This document shows, in pieces, positions 16,059 to 24,559 of a stretch of DNA of 34,008 nucleotides. Source of the stretch: Pseudoalteromonas sp. TB64. Lineage in GTDB: Bacteria > Pseudomonadota > Gammaproteobacteria > Enterobacterales > Alteromonadaceae. The position numbers and the translations under genes are program-made. The stretch spans positions 6,462-40,469 of the forward strand of contig NZ_AUTQ01000221.1 of assembly GCF_000498095.1 (NCBI RefSeq). The letters run 5' to 3'. How positions within the stretch are numbered: the stretch's first letter is position 1; every line of letters starts with the position of its first letter. The notes under the pieces are model-generated. The model was not told the origin of the DNA. It did not search any database and saw nothing but the letters and a program-made list of their open reading frames with translations.

Positions 16059-16417
16059 GACCTGTTTATCTTTCGAGGTTAAATTTGCAGCAGTATGTTT
16101 GGTATTTAGGTTAAGGCAGAGCCTGTGTAGTGTGGTTATTCCCCATAAATAGGCAATAACGTAGCATAAAGGCAAGACATGCGCTGCCCGAAGGGTTCTG
16201 CCCAGGGACTATTTACTCTTTGTTGCCTACATTGATGTCGGTAAGGGGCGTGAGCAGGACGCGGAAGCTTTGCTCGGTTTTTACTTATTCTTACATGGAT
16301 GTAAGTCAGTAGAATAACGCAGGAGCAGTTATCGAGCCCACTAGGTTACAAACATCGCGCCGCGATTAAATAGGCCCTAGATTGAACAAATTTTAATCCT
16401 GAAAGGTCAACAGGTCC
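16058..16417. mobile_element. 360-bp MITE with TA target duplication
   Basis: A non-coding block bounded by TA at 16056-16057 and 16418-16419. Its ends are terminal inverted repeats of about 30 bases. The left end reads GGACCTGTTTATCTTTC from 16058, and the right end, read on the minus strand from 16417, GGACCTGTTGACCTTTC. Both continue into a similar TTAAAATTTG-type segment with a few mismatches and one gap. The interior is visibly GC-richer than its surroundings and has nested palindromes (TTATTCT 16285-16291 with AGAATAA 16311-16317; CTTACAT 16290-16296 with ATGTAAG 16299-16305). There is no open frame, so mobility would need a transposase supplied elsewhere; TA duplication fits an IS630/Tc1-mariner-type enzyme. 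Confidence 0.88.
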
Positions 16418-16439
16418 TATTAACTGAGACGTTATTTAT

Positions 16440-17054
16440 ATGCATTCAATAAAGTTAGTATCTGAAAAATTAACACCATCAAAAGTAGTGTGTGTTGGTC
16501 GTAACTATACCGCACACATTGCAGAGCTAAACAACGAAACGCCAGACCAAATGGTGTTATTTAACAAACCAAACAGCGCGATTACGGATACGTTATTTGC
16601 AGCTCATAACGGCGATACGCTGCATTATGAAACTGAGTTATGTTTTGTCGTTAAAAATAAAAAATTTGTTGGGGTTGGGCTAGGTTTAGATTTAACTAAA
16701 CGTACCGTACAAAGTAAATTAAAAAATAAAGGGCTGCCATGGGAGCGAGCTAAAGCGTTTGACGGCTCTGTTATTTTAAGTGACTTTGTAGAATTAACTG
16801 ATGAAATGCAGCACTTTAAGTTCGAACTTAAAATTAATAATGAAGTCATTCAGCAAGGCGATTCTCATTTTATGCTTTATAAGCCTGAATCAATTTTGCA
16901 AGAAATTAGTGAATTTATGAGCTTAGAAGATGGCGATATTATTATGACAGGTACGCCTGCTGGAGTAGGTGAGGTGACTGCTGATTGTATTTTTAAAGTA
17001 GCACTTTACACTAACGAACAATGCTTGCTTGAGCAGCAGTGGTGTGCGAATTAA
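16440..17054 (+). CDS. Fumarylacetoacetate hydrolase (FAH) family protein, YcgM-like
   Basis: 204 residues, the size of the minimal single-domain FAH branch that includes YcgM and acylpyruvases. Conserved elements are VVCVGRNYTAHIAEL (R21-N-Y), LHYETELCFVV with metal ligands E64 and E66, GLGLDLTKRTVQSKLKNKGLPWERAKAFDGS with D84, and the C-terminal DIIMTGTPAGVG loop. Such enzymes hydrolyse or decarboxylate acylpyruvate-type 2-oxo acids with Mg. The substrate is unknown. Before the MITE inserted, this gene would have begun 16 bases after the hybrid kinase stop, so it was probably the last gene of that operon. Its 3' end overlaps the convergent gene by 44 bases. Confidence 0.88.
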   Translation: MHSIKLVSEKLTPSKVVCVGRNYTAHIAELNNETPDQMVLFNKPNSAITDTLFAAHNGDTLHYETELCFVVKNKKFVGVGLGLDLTKRTVQSKLKNKGLPWERAKAFDGSVILSDFVELTDEMQHFKFELKINNEVIQQGDSHFMLYKPESILQEISEFMSLEDGDIIMTGTPAGVGEVTADCIFKVALYTNEQCLLEQQWCAN

Positions 17055-17928
17055 AATTTAATACATAGTCACTATAGTGCTGTCTAAAGTTATTAGTACC
17101 GTTGTTTAGCCAGTCATATTGAGTATGTTGATATTCATAAGATTGTAATATTTTATTTTTTAATGCGAAGTTAATTTTATTTATAGCTTGTTCGGCAAAG
17201 TTATTAGGTGCATTAACTGCGCAACCCACAGCACCTTGAATAACTGTATTGTAATTTTCTTCGATTGGTATGCTTACAAGGTTATTAAACTTATTTTGTT
17301 GTTTAAAATAGTTAATCATAAATGGGTAATCAATTACATAATCTAAAAAACCGTAATTTAGCTGCGTAGTCATTGTTTGGTTTTCGTTACTCAAATTTAA
17401 AGGTGCGTTAATATGCAGAACTCTATTATTAATAATTGTATTTATGTTTGGTGAAAACCTTCTAGTTGCAGCTTGACCATAAATATAGTTCTGATCAGTT
17501 AATAAACTAATTAAATGAATAGGGTTACCGTACTTTTTAGTAAGTATAGGCTTAAGTGCTTTTGTTGTAATAACAGAAAACGGCGGGTACACAGCTGTTG
17601 GGTTTGAGTATTTAAACATCTGATTAGAGTGGTTTTTATAAATAGTACACGGCAAGCAGATATTTTTACCTTCAGCTAAGTATTTATGAATTCGCGCTTG
17701 CGGAACTGCTAAACGAGTATGTTTTACCCCAGGGATATTATTTATAAGTTGCTCTGTTAAGTTGTCGCATAACCCACCTTGTGGTGAGCGCTCACTTTTA
17801 GCAATATGAAATGGGGCAGTATGGCTTTGTAGCCAAATGATTTCTTGTAAAGGCTGTTTTTCTTGCTCAGAAGCGCATACGTTATATGTTATAAATAATG
17901 AAAGTACAAAGTATCCGTTTTTTGGCAT
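17011..17928 (-). CDS. Periplasmic solute-binding-like protein (TIGR02285 type)
   Basis: 305 residues from the ATG at 17928; a TTG two codons earlier is possible. A signal peptide (MPKNGYFVLSLFITYNVCA) is followed by a solute-binding-like fold: IIWLQSHTAPFHIAKSERSPQGGLCDNLTEQLI, then HTRLAVPQARIHKYLAEGKNICLPCTIYKNHSN with a Cys pair, and FKYSNPTAVYPPFSVITTKA. The layout is that of TIGR02285-like proteins, which resemble family 3 binding proteins but have no assigned ligand. There are no transport genes nearby. The last 44 bases are shared with the convergent FAH gene, so both proteins' C-termini are coded on opposite strands of the same DNA. Confidence 0.7.
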   Translation of the reverse strand: MPKNGYFVLSLFITYNVCASEQEKQPLQEIIWLQSHTAPFHIAKSERSPQGGLCDNLTEQLINNIPGVKHTRLAVPQARIHKYLAEGKNICLPCTIYKNHSNQMFKYSNPTAVYPPFSVITTKALKPILTKKYGNPIHLISLLTDQNYIYGQAATRRFSPNINTIINNRVLHINAPLNLSNENQTMTTQLNYGFLDYVIDYPFMINYFKQQNKFNNLVSIPIEENYNTVIQGAVGCAVNAPNNFAEQAINKINFALKNKILQSYEYQHTQYDWLNNGTNNFRQHYSDYVLNFNSHTTAAQASIVR

Positions 17929-18056
17929 AGTCAATGACTCTTAACATAACAAAAGTTAATTAAAGTATAGCGTTAGTCGTTTAGCGAATAAATTTTACAA
18001 AAAGTTTATTGTTAATAAGTAGCCATAATAGCACTACCTATTAACGAAGTACGAAT

Positions 18057-19109
18057 TTAATATGGCATCGGAAAGCTTCTAAAAATAGCATTTATATCGG
18101 CTAAAATTTTGTCGCTCAACGTTATGCTAAATGCGTCTATGTCTTCCTTTAATTGAGCTATAGATGTTGCCCCAATAATTGAAGAAGTAACCCCATCAAC
18201 CTGATTACACCACGCTAGCGCAAGCTGTGCTGGGGTAATATTATTTTCACGAGCAAGCTCTACATATTGCTTTGTTGCTTGCTCTGCGTTTGGTGTATCT
18301 CTAAAAATACCGTTACGCTGCATAAAGGTCCAGCGAGAGCCTTCTGGTCGGGCACCGTTTAAATATTTACCCGTCAATAAACCAGCAGCTAAAGGTGACC
18401 ACGGTAAATAAGCTATATCCTCATGAACACATTGCTCAATTAAATATGGCCAATCTTTAGCGTGGGCTAAGCTAAATTCGTTTTGAATAGACACCATGCG
18501 CGGCAAATCGTGCTCTTTGGCTAAGCTTAAAAACTGGCTTATACCCCATGGTGTATCGTCAGACAAACCACAATGCTTAATTTTTCCTGCTTTTACGCAG
18601 TCATTTAAACCTTCTAAAATATCAAGCATGCTGGCTTGTTGCTCTTGTGTATTTACATCAGTAAATTTGAGCGTACCGGGCCATTGCCTACCAAAGTGTG
18701 GAGTAGAGCGGTTTGGCCAATGTAATTGGTATAAATCAATATAATCAGTTTGTAGACGCTTTAGAGAACTATCGACTGCTTCGATAACTGTTTGGCGAGT
18801 AATATTGCCGCCATCACGAACCCACGATAAACCGTTACCAGCAATTTTAGTCGCGAGTACGATCTCACTACGTTTTTGCTTATTTCGTGATAACCAATCG
18901 CCAATAATTAGCTCTGTTTTACCATAAGTTTCAGGAGACGGTGGCACAGCGTACATTTCGGCTGTATCAATAAAATTTACGCCTTGGGCAAGAGCATAAG
19001 TTATTTGTTCATCAGCATCGCTTTGTGTATTTTGCTTACCCCATGTCATGCTGCCTAAACATACTCGAGAAATATTAATACCACTGCTACCTAGTGGACT
19101 GTATTGCAT
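18057..19109 (-). CDS. tas: NADP(H)-dependent aldo/keto reductase, Tas-like
   Basis: 350 residues, close to the 346 of E. coli Tas. The full aldo/keto reductase tetrad is present: D48 (NFIDTAEMY), Y53, K88 (VLATKIAG) and H130 (YQLHWPNRS). The cofactor-binding C-terminal part reads LPWSPLAAGLLTGKYLNGARPEGSR and SIIGATSIAQLKEDIDAF. The VPPSPETYGKTE insert after Y53 is characteristic of the Tas branch. It reduces carbonyl compounds using NADPH in the cytosol; the natural substrate is not known. It follows the thioesterase gene by 12 bases on the same strand, forming a two-gene operon. Confidence 0.92.
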   Translation of the reverse strand: MQYSPLGSSGINISRVCLGSMTWGKQNTQSDADEQITYALAQGVNFIDTAEMYAVPPSPETYGKTELIIGDWLSRNKQKRSEIVLATKIAGNGLSWVRDGGNITRQTVIEAVDSSLKRLQTDYIDLYQLHWPNRSTPHFGRQWPGTLKFTDVNTQEQQASMLDILEGLNDCVKAGKIKHCGLSDDTPWGISQFLSLAKEHDLPRMVSIQNEFSLAHAKDWPYLIEQCVHEDIAYLPWSPLAAGLLTGKYLNGARPEGSRWTFMQRNGIFRDTPNAEQATKQYVELARENNITPAQLALAWCNQVDGVTSSIIGATSIAQLKEDIDAFSITLSDKILADINAIFRSFPMPY

Positions 19110-19121
19110 GAAAGTTCCTTA

Positions 19122-19553
19122 TTAGTCGTCTTGAGCATAGCTAATTAAAGCTGATAAAAGAGGCTCTGAAATAGGGGCTTTTTTCCCTGTTGTAAAATCA
19201 AACATAACCACTTTTGAGTTGCCGGTTGTAGTTACGGCATTTTGTGCGTGACTAAATACGGTGTAATTCATCACAAAGCGATCGGTTTTAATATCTGTAA
19301 TTGTAACGCCTACAGTAAGCGTATCTGGAAAAGTAACTGGGCGCTTATAACGAATGTTATTTTCGCTTATAACAGGACCAGTACTATTTGGGCTAATGGT
19401 ATCAAATAAGTTTATTTTATTTAAAAAGTCGATTCGGGCTATTTCAAAATAACGTAAATAAACGACATTATTTACGTGTTGAAGGGCATCCATATCTGCC
19501 CAAGCTACGGTTATATCGGTATGAATAGGGTGCTGTTCTTTAAACGCTTGCAT
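19122..19553 (-). CDS. Acyl-CoA thioesterase, 4HBT/YbgC-type hotdog fold
   Basis: 143 residues. The N-terminal motif HTDITVAWADMDALQHVNNVVYLRYFE is the 4-hydroxybenzoyl-CoA thioesterase signature (D-x-D/H...H-V-N-N-x-x-Y), with the catalytic Asp in WADMDALQHVN. It continues with the hotdog strands TGPVISENNIRYKRPVTFPDTLTVGVTI and TGNSKVVMFDFTTGK. It hydrolyses acyl-CoA or acyl-ACP thioesters in the cytosol; chain-length preference is not predictable. It is the first gene of an operon with the aldo/keto reductase. Confidence 0.9.
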   Translation of the reverse strand: MQAFKEQHPIHTDITVAWADMDALQHVNNVVYLRYFEIARIDFLNKINLFDTISPNSTGPVISENNIRYKRPVTFPDTLTVGVTITDIKTDRFVMNYTVFSHAQNAVTTTGNSKVVMFDFTTGKKAPISEPLLSALISYAQDD

Positions 19554-19641
19554 GCACTTATAGCTCTTAGTTTTAAAGTACTTAGATTATCAATATGAAG
19601 TAACTACCTCAAGATATCAATCGTCGTTTTAATAATTTTAG

Positions 19642-19875
19642 TTGAATGAAATTAATTTTGAGACTAGAGTTAAATTACACACTGTAGTACACAATAGGAC
19701 ACACACATTGCAAAATATAATTAGTTGGGCTTTGGCTTCTTTGATTTTTATTGCGTCTTTTACCTGCTTTGCGATGGGTAATGCACCGGGCGCAGTTACG
19801 TTACTTGTGATAGGTTTTTTAACAGAGTTTGCCTTTTGGATGCACTGTTCTAATAAAACACAAGTGATTAAATAA
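19642..19875 (+). CDS. Small membrane protein with non-ATG start
   Basis: No family is recognised. The frame opens after an in-frame TAG (19639-19641) with TTG at 19642, giving 77 residues. A better start may be TTG at 19708, which has AGGA 8 bases upstream and would give 55 residues beginning LQNIISWALASL. There are two hydrophobic helices, about ISWALASLIFIASFTCFAMG and APGAVTLLVIGFLTEFAFW, with a short polar C-terminus. It lies just upstream of the SOS promoter of dinB. Coding is supported by the membrane-like composition only. Confidence 0.45.
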   Translation: MNEINFETRVKLHTVVHNRTHTLQNIISWALASLIFIASFTCFAMGNAPGAVTLLVIGFLTEFAFWMHCSNKTQVIK

Positions 19876-19895
19876 TTAGTTCATTGCGCAGATAC

Positions 19896-19924
19896 TTGCT
19901 AATTAAAAGTGATTACATAATAAT
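19896..19924 (+). promoter_or_regulatory. Probable sigma-70 promoter of dinB
   Basis: TTGCTA (19896-19901) and AATAAT (19919-19924) are separated by exactly 17 bases. The -10 ends two bases before the LexA box, so LexA would cover the transcription start. This arrangement supports the promoter despite imperfect hexamers. Confidence 0.5.
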
Positions 19925-19926
19925 GG

Positions 19927-19942
19927 CTGTATAAATAAACAG
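19927..19942 (+). promoter_or_regulatory. LexA (SOS) box upstream of dinB
   Basis: CTGTATAAATAAACAG matches the gammaproteobacterial LexA operator pattern CTGT-N8-ACAG exactly, with the AT-rich centre typical of real sites. It ends 14 bases before the dinB ATG, so dinB should be repressed by LexA and induced by DNA damage. Confidence 0.85.
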
Positions 19943-19956
19943 TTGTTATTGTGGTG

Positions 19957-21009
19957 ATGAAAAAGTTTATTCACATAGATATGGATTGCTTTTATGCAGC
20001 CGTAGAAATGCGCGATAACCCTAAGCTTGCAAGTGTTCCACTGGCAATTGGGGGGAATAGTCGTCGTGGGGTTCTTTCCACGGCGAACTATATTGCAAGA
20101 GAATATGGTGTGCGATCGGCTATGTCGAATTATCATGCCAAACAACTGTGCCCCGATTTAGTTATTGTACCTGGGCGTATGGCTGTTTATAAAGAAGCCT
20201 CAAATCAAATACGTGAAGTATTTAACCGTTACACAGACTTAATTGAACCTCTCTCTCTTGACGAAGCCTATCTTGATGTAACAGACAGTACCGTTTGTAA
20301 AGGCAGTGCCACACTTATAGCTCAACAAATTCGTGCTGATATTTATAATGCAACGGGGCTTACTGCATCAGCAGGCATTGCGCCTATTAAGTTTATTGCA
20401 AAAATAGCCAGTGATGAAAATAAACCCAATGGTCAATTTGTTGTGTTACCCAATGAAGTAGATGACTTTTTAGCACAGTTACCATTAGGTAAAATTCCGG
20501 GAGTGGGTAAAGTTACGCTCGAAAAACTCAACTTAAAAGGGTTATATACCGGTAAAGATATACGCGAAAAAGGCGTAAACTGGATGCAGCAACATGTGGG
20601 TAATTTTGGTGTGTCGCTTTATCAAAAATGTGCTGGTGAGTATGTTGGTCAGGTGTCTACTAACCGAATTAGAAAGTCGCTAAGTGTTGAGCATACCTAT
20701 GAGTATAATAAAAATAGCTTACAAGAATGCCTTGATCAGCTTCCTAAATTACTAGACGAATTAACAATACGTTTGAATAAGCAGCAATTAGAAAACCGAA
20801 TTAATAAACTGAGTGTTAAGGTAAAGTTTGCAAACTTTGTAGTGACCTCTGCGGATCAGGCATATCATCAATTAAATACTGAAATTTTTGCTCAATTGCT
20901 TACAAAAGCCCACCAGCGAGGGCTCCAGCAACCAGTACGATTATTAGGGATTGGCGTTGGTATTAAAAATAAACCAGAACAAAACCAACAACTCAGTATT
21001 CTTGATTAG
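19957..21009 (+). CDS. dinB: DNA polymerase IV (Y-family, error-prone)
   Basis: 350 residues from the ATG at 19957; two in-frame GTG codons just upstream are less likely because they crowd the LexA box. Catalytic carboxylates are D8 (FIHIDMDCFYAAVE) and D102/E103 (EPLSLDEAYLDVTD). Palm and fingers follow with GRMAVYKEAS and GLTASAGIAPIKFIAKIASDENKPNGQFVV, the thumb helix-hairpin-helix GKIPGVGKVTLEKL, and the little-finger domain RKSLSVEHTYEY to the end. Length equals E. coli Pol IV. It performs translesion synthesis past alkylated or stalled templates. Regulation by LexA is visible in the sequence. Confidence 0.96.
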   Translation: MKKFIHIDMDCFYAAVEMRDNPKLASVPLAIGGNSRRGVLSTANYIAREYGVRSAMSNYHAKQLCPDLVIVPGRMAVYKEASNQIREVFNRYTDLIEPLSLDEAYLDVTDSTVCKGSATLIAQQIRADIYNATGLTASAGIAPIKFIAKIASDENKPNGQFVVLPNEVDDFLAQLPLGKIPGVGKVTLEKLNLKGLYTGKDIREKGVNWMQQHVGNFGVSLYQKCAGEYVGQVSTNRIRKSLSVEHTYEYNKNSLQECLDQLPKLLDELTIRLNKQQLENRINKLSVKVKFANFVVTSADQAYHQLNTEIFAQLLTKAHQRGLQQPVRLLGIGVGIKNKPEQNQQLSILD

Positions 21010-21151
21010 TTAAGTAAAGTTGTAACTTTAAGTTGCCAATAAAGTAAGGTGTTAGCAATATCTTAAATGGCAAAGTCGTTGCAGCTTACTGGTCTTCAAT
21101 ATTTAAATCGACGATAATAGAGGCTTATGTTTTTTAACAGGACCTTTATTT

Positions 21152-22687
21152 ATGGCATATCCAAAAGCTGTGCTGGCTCAGCCAGTAAGTACTAGCCTTG
21201 AATGCACATATCATGATGCATTGATCATTATCAGTGATGATTTTTCTCAATTACCAAATAACCCATTACGCGATGCTGTTTTAGCACTATCAAAAGTAGA
21301 CTCTCGCATTGGTAAGCAAGTTACTTTATTAGTAATTGAAAACAAGCGTGTAATACTTGCTCCAACAGGTCCGTTAAACAGAGATTACGACGACGTACGT
21401 CGTTACTTTGATGCCGCTAAACTAGCAATTAATGAAGCGAAAGCATCGGGCAGTGTTAACCCTGCAATATTTTTACCAAATCTTAATGGCGATAGCCGTT
21501 ACCAACACGCTCTAGAAGTTGCTTATTTAGGCGCTTGTCAGGCTTTATGGCAACCATTAGAAGCGCGCGAGTTTCATGGTGAAGGAATTGAACCAGTAAT
21601 AAATATTGGTTTAGTTGGAGCTAGTGATCAAACAATTAAAGCCGTTAATGCAATTGCTGCGGGTCAATATGCTGCACGTGACTTATGTGGTACTGAGCCT
21701 GAGCGTATGGCTCCGCCTCGCTTTGCAGATTACTGCGTTGATTTATTTAAAGGCTCAAAAATTGCGGTTGACGTAATTGACGATATTGCAGCTATTGATA
21801 AAAATTATCCAATGTTAAGTACTGTTGCTCGTGCATCTTATGCAGTTGAGCGTCATCATCCACGTGTTGTTAAGCTTGAATATGTACCAGAGGGCGAAAT
21901 TACTCGTACGCTTATGTTTGTAGGTAAGGGTCTTGTATATGACACCGGCGGTGCAGATTTAAAAGTTGGCGGACACATGGCAGGTATGAGCCGCGATAAA
22001 GGTGGCGCAGCATCTGTTGCAGGGTTTATGAAAGCCGTTGCAGATTATCAGCCTAAAGGCGTAAAAGTAGTATCGTACTTAGCCGTTGTTCGTAACTCTA
22101 TTGGTTCTGATTGTTTTGTACCAGATGAAATAATCACTAGCCGCGAGGGTGTACGTGTACGCATTGGTAATACTGATGCAGAAGGGCGTTTAGCTATGGG
22201 CGACTTACTTAGCGAAATGAAAGATTTAGCTAAAGGCGAAATCAATCCAACGTTATTTACTGTTGCTACATTAACGGGGCACGCTGCTCGTGCAATGGGT
22301 CCTTACGGTGCATACGTTGAAAATGGTCCAGCTCGTAGTGCAGGTGTTTCACGTCAAATAGCCGATTGCGGCGATTTATGGGCAGATGGCGCAGAAGTAT
22401 CGCGTTCACGCCGTGAAGATTATGATTTTATTAAACCGCGTACGTTAGCTGACGATGTACTTTCTAGTAATAATGCCGCATCTGCAGTTACAGCCCGTGG
22501 GCATCAGTTCCCAATGGCGTTTATGGCTATTGTAGGCGGGCTAGATAAGCACGGTAACGACTCTGCGCAACCTTTACCATATGTTCATATGGATATTGCA
22601 GGTAGCGGTGTTGAAGGTGGTGATTGGCAACATGGTAAGCCAACTGCTGCGTCTGTAACTAGCTTGTTTGCACGTTATTGTTTGTAA
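21152..22687 (+). CDS. M17 leucyl aminopeptidase family peptidase
   Basis: 511 residues. All catalytic positions of the M17 family are present with the right spacing: K259 and D264 (GKGLVYDTGG), K271, D282 (MSRDKGGAA), D342 and E344 (NTDAEGRL) and the bicarbonate-site R346. Two metal ions activate water to release N-terminal residues from peptides. The metal-site loop reads YDTGGADLKVGG instead of the common FDSGGISLKP, placing this in a divergent branch rather than classical PepA, so no symbol is given. The N-terminal 170 residues form the Rossmann-like domain that assembles hexamers. It stands alone and ends in a strong terminator. AGGACC lies about 10 bases before the ATG. Confidence 0.92.
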   Translation: MAYPKAVLAQPVSTSLECTYHDALIIISDDFSQLPNNPLRDAVLALSKVDSRIGKQVTLLVIENKRVILAPTGPLNRDYDDVRRYFDAAKLAINEAKASGSVNPAIFLPNLNGDSRYQHALEVAYLGACQALWQPLEAREFHGEGIEPVINIGLVGASDQTIKAVNAIAAGQYAARDLCGTEPERMAPPRFADYCVDLFKGSKIAVDVIDDIAAIDKNYPMLSTVARASYAVERHHPRVVKLEYVPEGEITRTLMFVGKGLVYDTGGADLKVGGHMAGMSRDKGGAASVAGFMKAVADYQPKGVKVVSYLAVVRNSIGSDCFVPDEIITSREGVRVRIGNTDAEGRLAMGDLLSEMKDLAKGEINPTLFTVATLTGHAARAMGPYGAYVENGPARSAGVSRQIADCGDLWADGAEVSRSRREDYDFIKPRTLADDVLSSNNAASAVTARGHQFPMAFMAIVGGLDKHGNDSAQPLPYVHMDIAGSGVEGGDWQHGKPTAASVTSLFARYCL

Positions 22688-22692
22688 TACTT

Positions 22693-22777
22693 AATAAGTT
22701 ATCGCTTTAAAATAAAAGCCCCAAATTATAAGTCATAATTTGGGGCTTTTTAATGAATACTCAATAAGTTATCGCTT
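22693..22777. repeat. 15-bp direct repeat bracketing the terminator
   Basis: AATAAGTTATCGCTT occurs at 22693-22707 and again at 22763-22777, exactly the same, on either side of the hairpin. The second copy overlaps the stop codon of the chemoreceptor gene. The origin is unclear: small duplication, or the footprint of insertion of the terminator segment. Confidence 0.8.
22714..22752. terminator. Strong bidirectional terminator between aminopeptidase and chemoreceptor genes
   Basis: Perfect 16-base arms AAAAGCCCCAAATTAT (22714-22729) and ATAATTTGGGGCTTTT (22735-22750) around a 5-base loop, with T-runs on both strands. It serves both convergent genes. Confidence 0.95.
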
Positions 22778-24413
22778 AATCTAGTTTAAATCGATTAACA
22801 ACACTTGATAGCTGCACACTACTTTGTTTTAGTTTATCGCTCGCACCAGTTAACTGCTTGGTATTATCTAGCGACTTTTCGGTTGAATGCGACAAATCGT
22901 TTATTCGTAAATTAACCTCATCGGCGGCTTGAGTTTGTTGTTCTGTAGCGCGAGCTATTTGGCTATTCATCTCTGTGATTATTGATACGAGTCTTTCAAT
23001 TTCATTAAGAGAGGTATTAGCTAATGAGGCTTGATCTACTGTAGAAATAGAAAGTGCTTGGCTTGATTTAACAGCCTCTACAGCCGCTTTCGCACCTTCT
23101 TGAAGTTTGGTTATCATAGCTTGAATTTCATCAGTACTTTGCCCTGTACGGCTTGCTAAAGTACGGACTTCATCGGCAACTACAGCAAAACCACGACCAT
23201 GTTCGCCCGCACGTGCCGCTTCAATTGCTGCGTTTAATGCGAGCAAATTGGTTTGTTCCGAAATACTCCTAATAACATCAAGTACTGAACCAATATTGTG
23301 ACTTTCGTTTGCTAGGTCTTCGGTTACACGGCTCACCGTTTCTATATTGCTAGAGAGCGTTTCTATTGCGGTAATGGTTTTAGCGACTACATTTTTGCCA
23401 GTAGATGCATTTTTAGCTGCATCGTTTGCTGCTTGCTCAGCGGCTTCTGCATTGCGGCTTACGTCATGTATTTGATGGGTCATTTGTTCCATAGCGGCTG
23501 CTACTTGTGTTGAACTGTCGTTTTGTAGTTCAATGTATGAGTGACTCGTTTTACTTGATTCATCAACTGTATATGCATGTTCACCCACATCAGTTGCACT
23601 TTGCGATACATGAACTAAAGATTCACGCATTTTTGATATAAAAGAGTTAAATGAATGAGATAGCTCTGAAATTTCGTCATTTCCTTCTTCATTTAAACTA
23701 CGTGTTAAATCACCTTCACCTTGCGATATATCTTTCATCATATCGGCAGCAAGCCGTGTAGGAGCGACAATACTTTTGCCTATAAAGTAACTAAATAAAA
23801 TAATGGCAAATATCATAATAAGAGCATTTATAATTATTAAATTTCGCTGTTCTTCAAATGCGGTATCAATCGAATCGAGGTAAACACCAGATCCAATAAT
23901 CCATTGCCATTGGTTAAATCCTTTAACAAACGCAATTTTATCGACTGGCTTATCTTTTCCGGGTTTTGGCCATTTATACGGTATAAAACCTTCACCAGAA
24001 CTTTTGACAATATTTACCATATCAACAAACAATGCTTTACCGTCTGGGTCTTTATTATTGGTTAAATCTTTCCCTTCAAGTGCCGGTTTTATGGGGTGCA
24101 TTATCATTTCTGGTTGGTAGTTATTAATCCAAAAGTAATTAGTATTGTCGTATCTGAGTGCGCGAATAGCTTGCATTGCTTGTGATTGCGCTTGTTGTTG
24201 GGTAAGAGTTTGGTTTTGTTCAAGCTCATGAAAGTGGGTGATTATACTGTAGGCAGTTTCTACTACATTTTGTGTTTTTATATATTGTTCATTTTTGAGT
24301 GCGTCATATTGATGATTTAAGCTAGAAATACTTAATACAATCAAACCAAAAATAACAATCCCCACCAAAATGGCAAACCGTTGAAAAATACTAAAACGAC
24401 GAAGGTTGGGCAT
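22776..24413 (-). CDS. Methyl-accepting chemotaxis protein with sCache_2 sensor
   Basis: 545 residues. Transmembrane helix 1 (10-32) leads to a periplasmic single Cache domain of the sCache_2 type (about 36-188, with [26 protein letters not shown] and [15 protein letters not shown]). A second helix (192-212), HAMP (about 213-265) and the cytoplasmic signalling domain follow. The conserved hairpin tip is at 386-422: [20 protein letters not shown], then [19 protein letters not shown]. It senses small molecules, often short organic acids for sCache_2, and controls CheA. There is no CheR/CheB tail pentapeptide and no che gene nearby. It is a lone gene converging on the aminopeptidase. Confidence 0.95.
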   Translation of the reverse strand: MPNLRRFSIFQRFAILVGIVIFGLIVLSISSLNHQYDALKNEQYIKTQNVVETAYSIITHFHELEQNQTLTQQQAQSQAMQAIRALRYDNTNYFWINNYQPEMIMHPIKPALEGKDLTNNKDPDGKALFVDMVNIVKSSGEGFIPYKWPKPGKDKPVDKIAFVKGFNQWQWIIGSGVYLDSIDTAFEEQRNLIIINALIMIFAIILFSYFIGKSIVAPTRLAADMMKDISQGEGDLTRSLNEEGNDEISELSHSFNSFISKMRESLVHVSQSATDVGEHAYTVDESSKTSHSYIELQNDSSTQVAAAMEQMTHQIHDVSRNAEAAEQAANDAAKNASTGKNVVAKTITAIETLSSNIETVSRVTEDLANESHNIGSVLDVIRSISEQTNLLALNAAIEAARAGEHGRGFAVVADEVRTLASRTGQSTDEIQAMITKLQEGAKAAVEAVKSSQALSISTVDQASLANTSLNEIERLVSIITEMNSQIARATEQQTQAADEVNLRINDLSHSTEKSLDNTKQLTGASDKLKQSSVQLSSVVNRFKLD

Positions 24414-24502
24414 ACATTTATCCTTTATAAGTTTGCACTGATAGGTGCATAGAATAAGCGTAGCTAAAAAGTATATTTAATCTAGGCTCAATAACCATTA
24501 AG

Positions 24503-24535
24503 GCAAAAAAAAGGCTGATTTATCAATCAGCCTTT
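24503..24535 (-). terminator. Terminator of the S9 peptidase gene
   Basis: Arms AAAGGCTGATT (24510-24520) and AATCAGCCTTT (24525-24535) with a 4-base loop. On the minus strand the stem runs into eight consecutive T (complement of the A-run from 24505). It lies 25 bases past the peptidase stop. Confidence 0.92.
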
Positions 24536-24559
24536 AGTCTACTTTTTAAACTTGTTTAA

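Noticed and set aside
16059-16439. A small gene or riboswitch controlling the FAH gene
   Set aside because: There is no open frame. The matched terminal inverted repeats and TA duplication show an inserted element instead.
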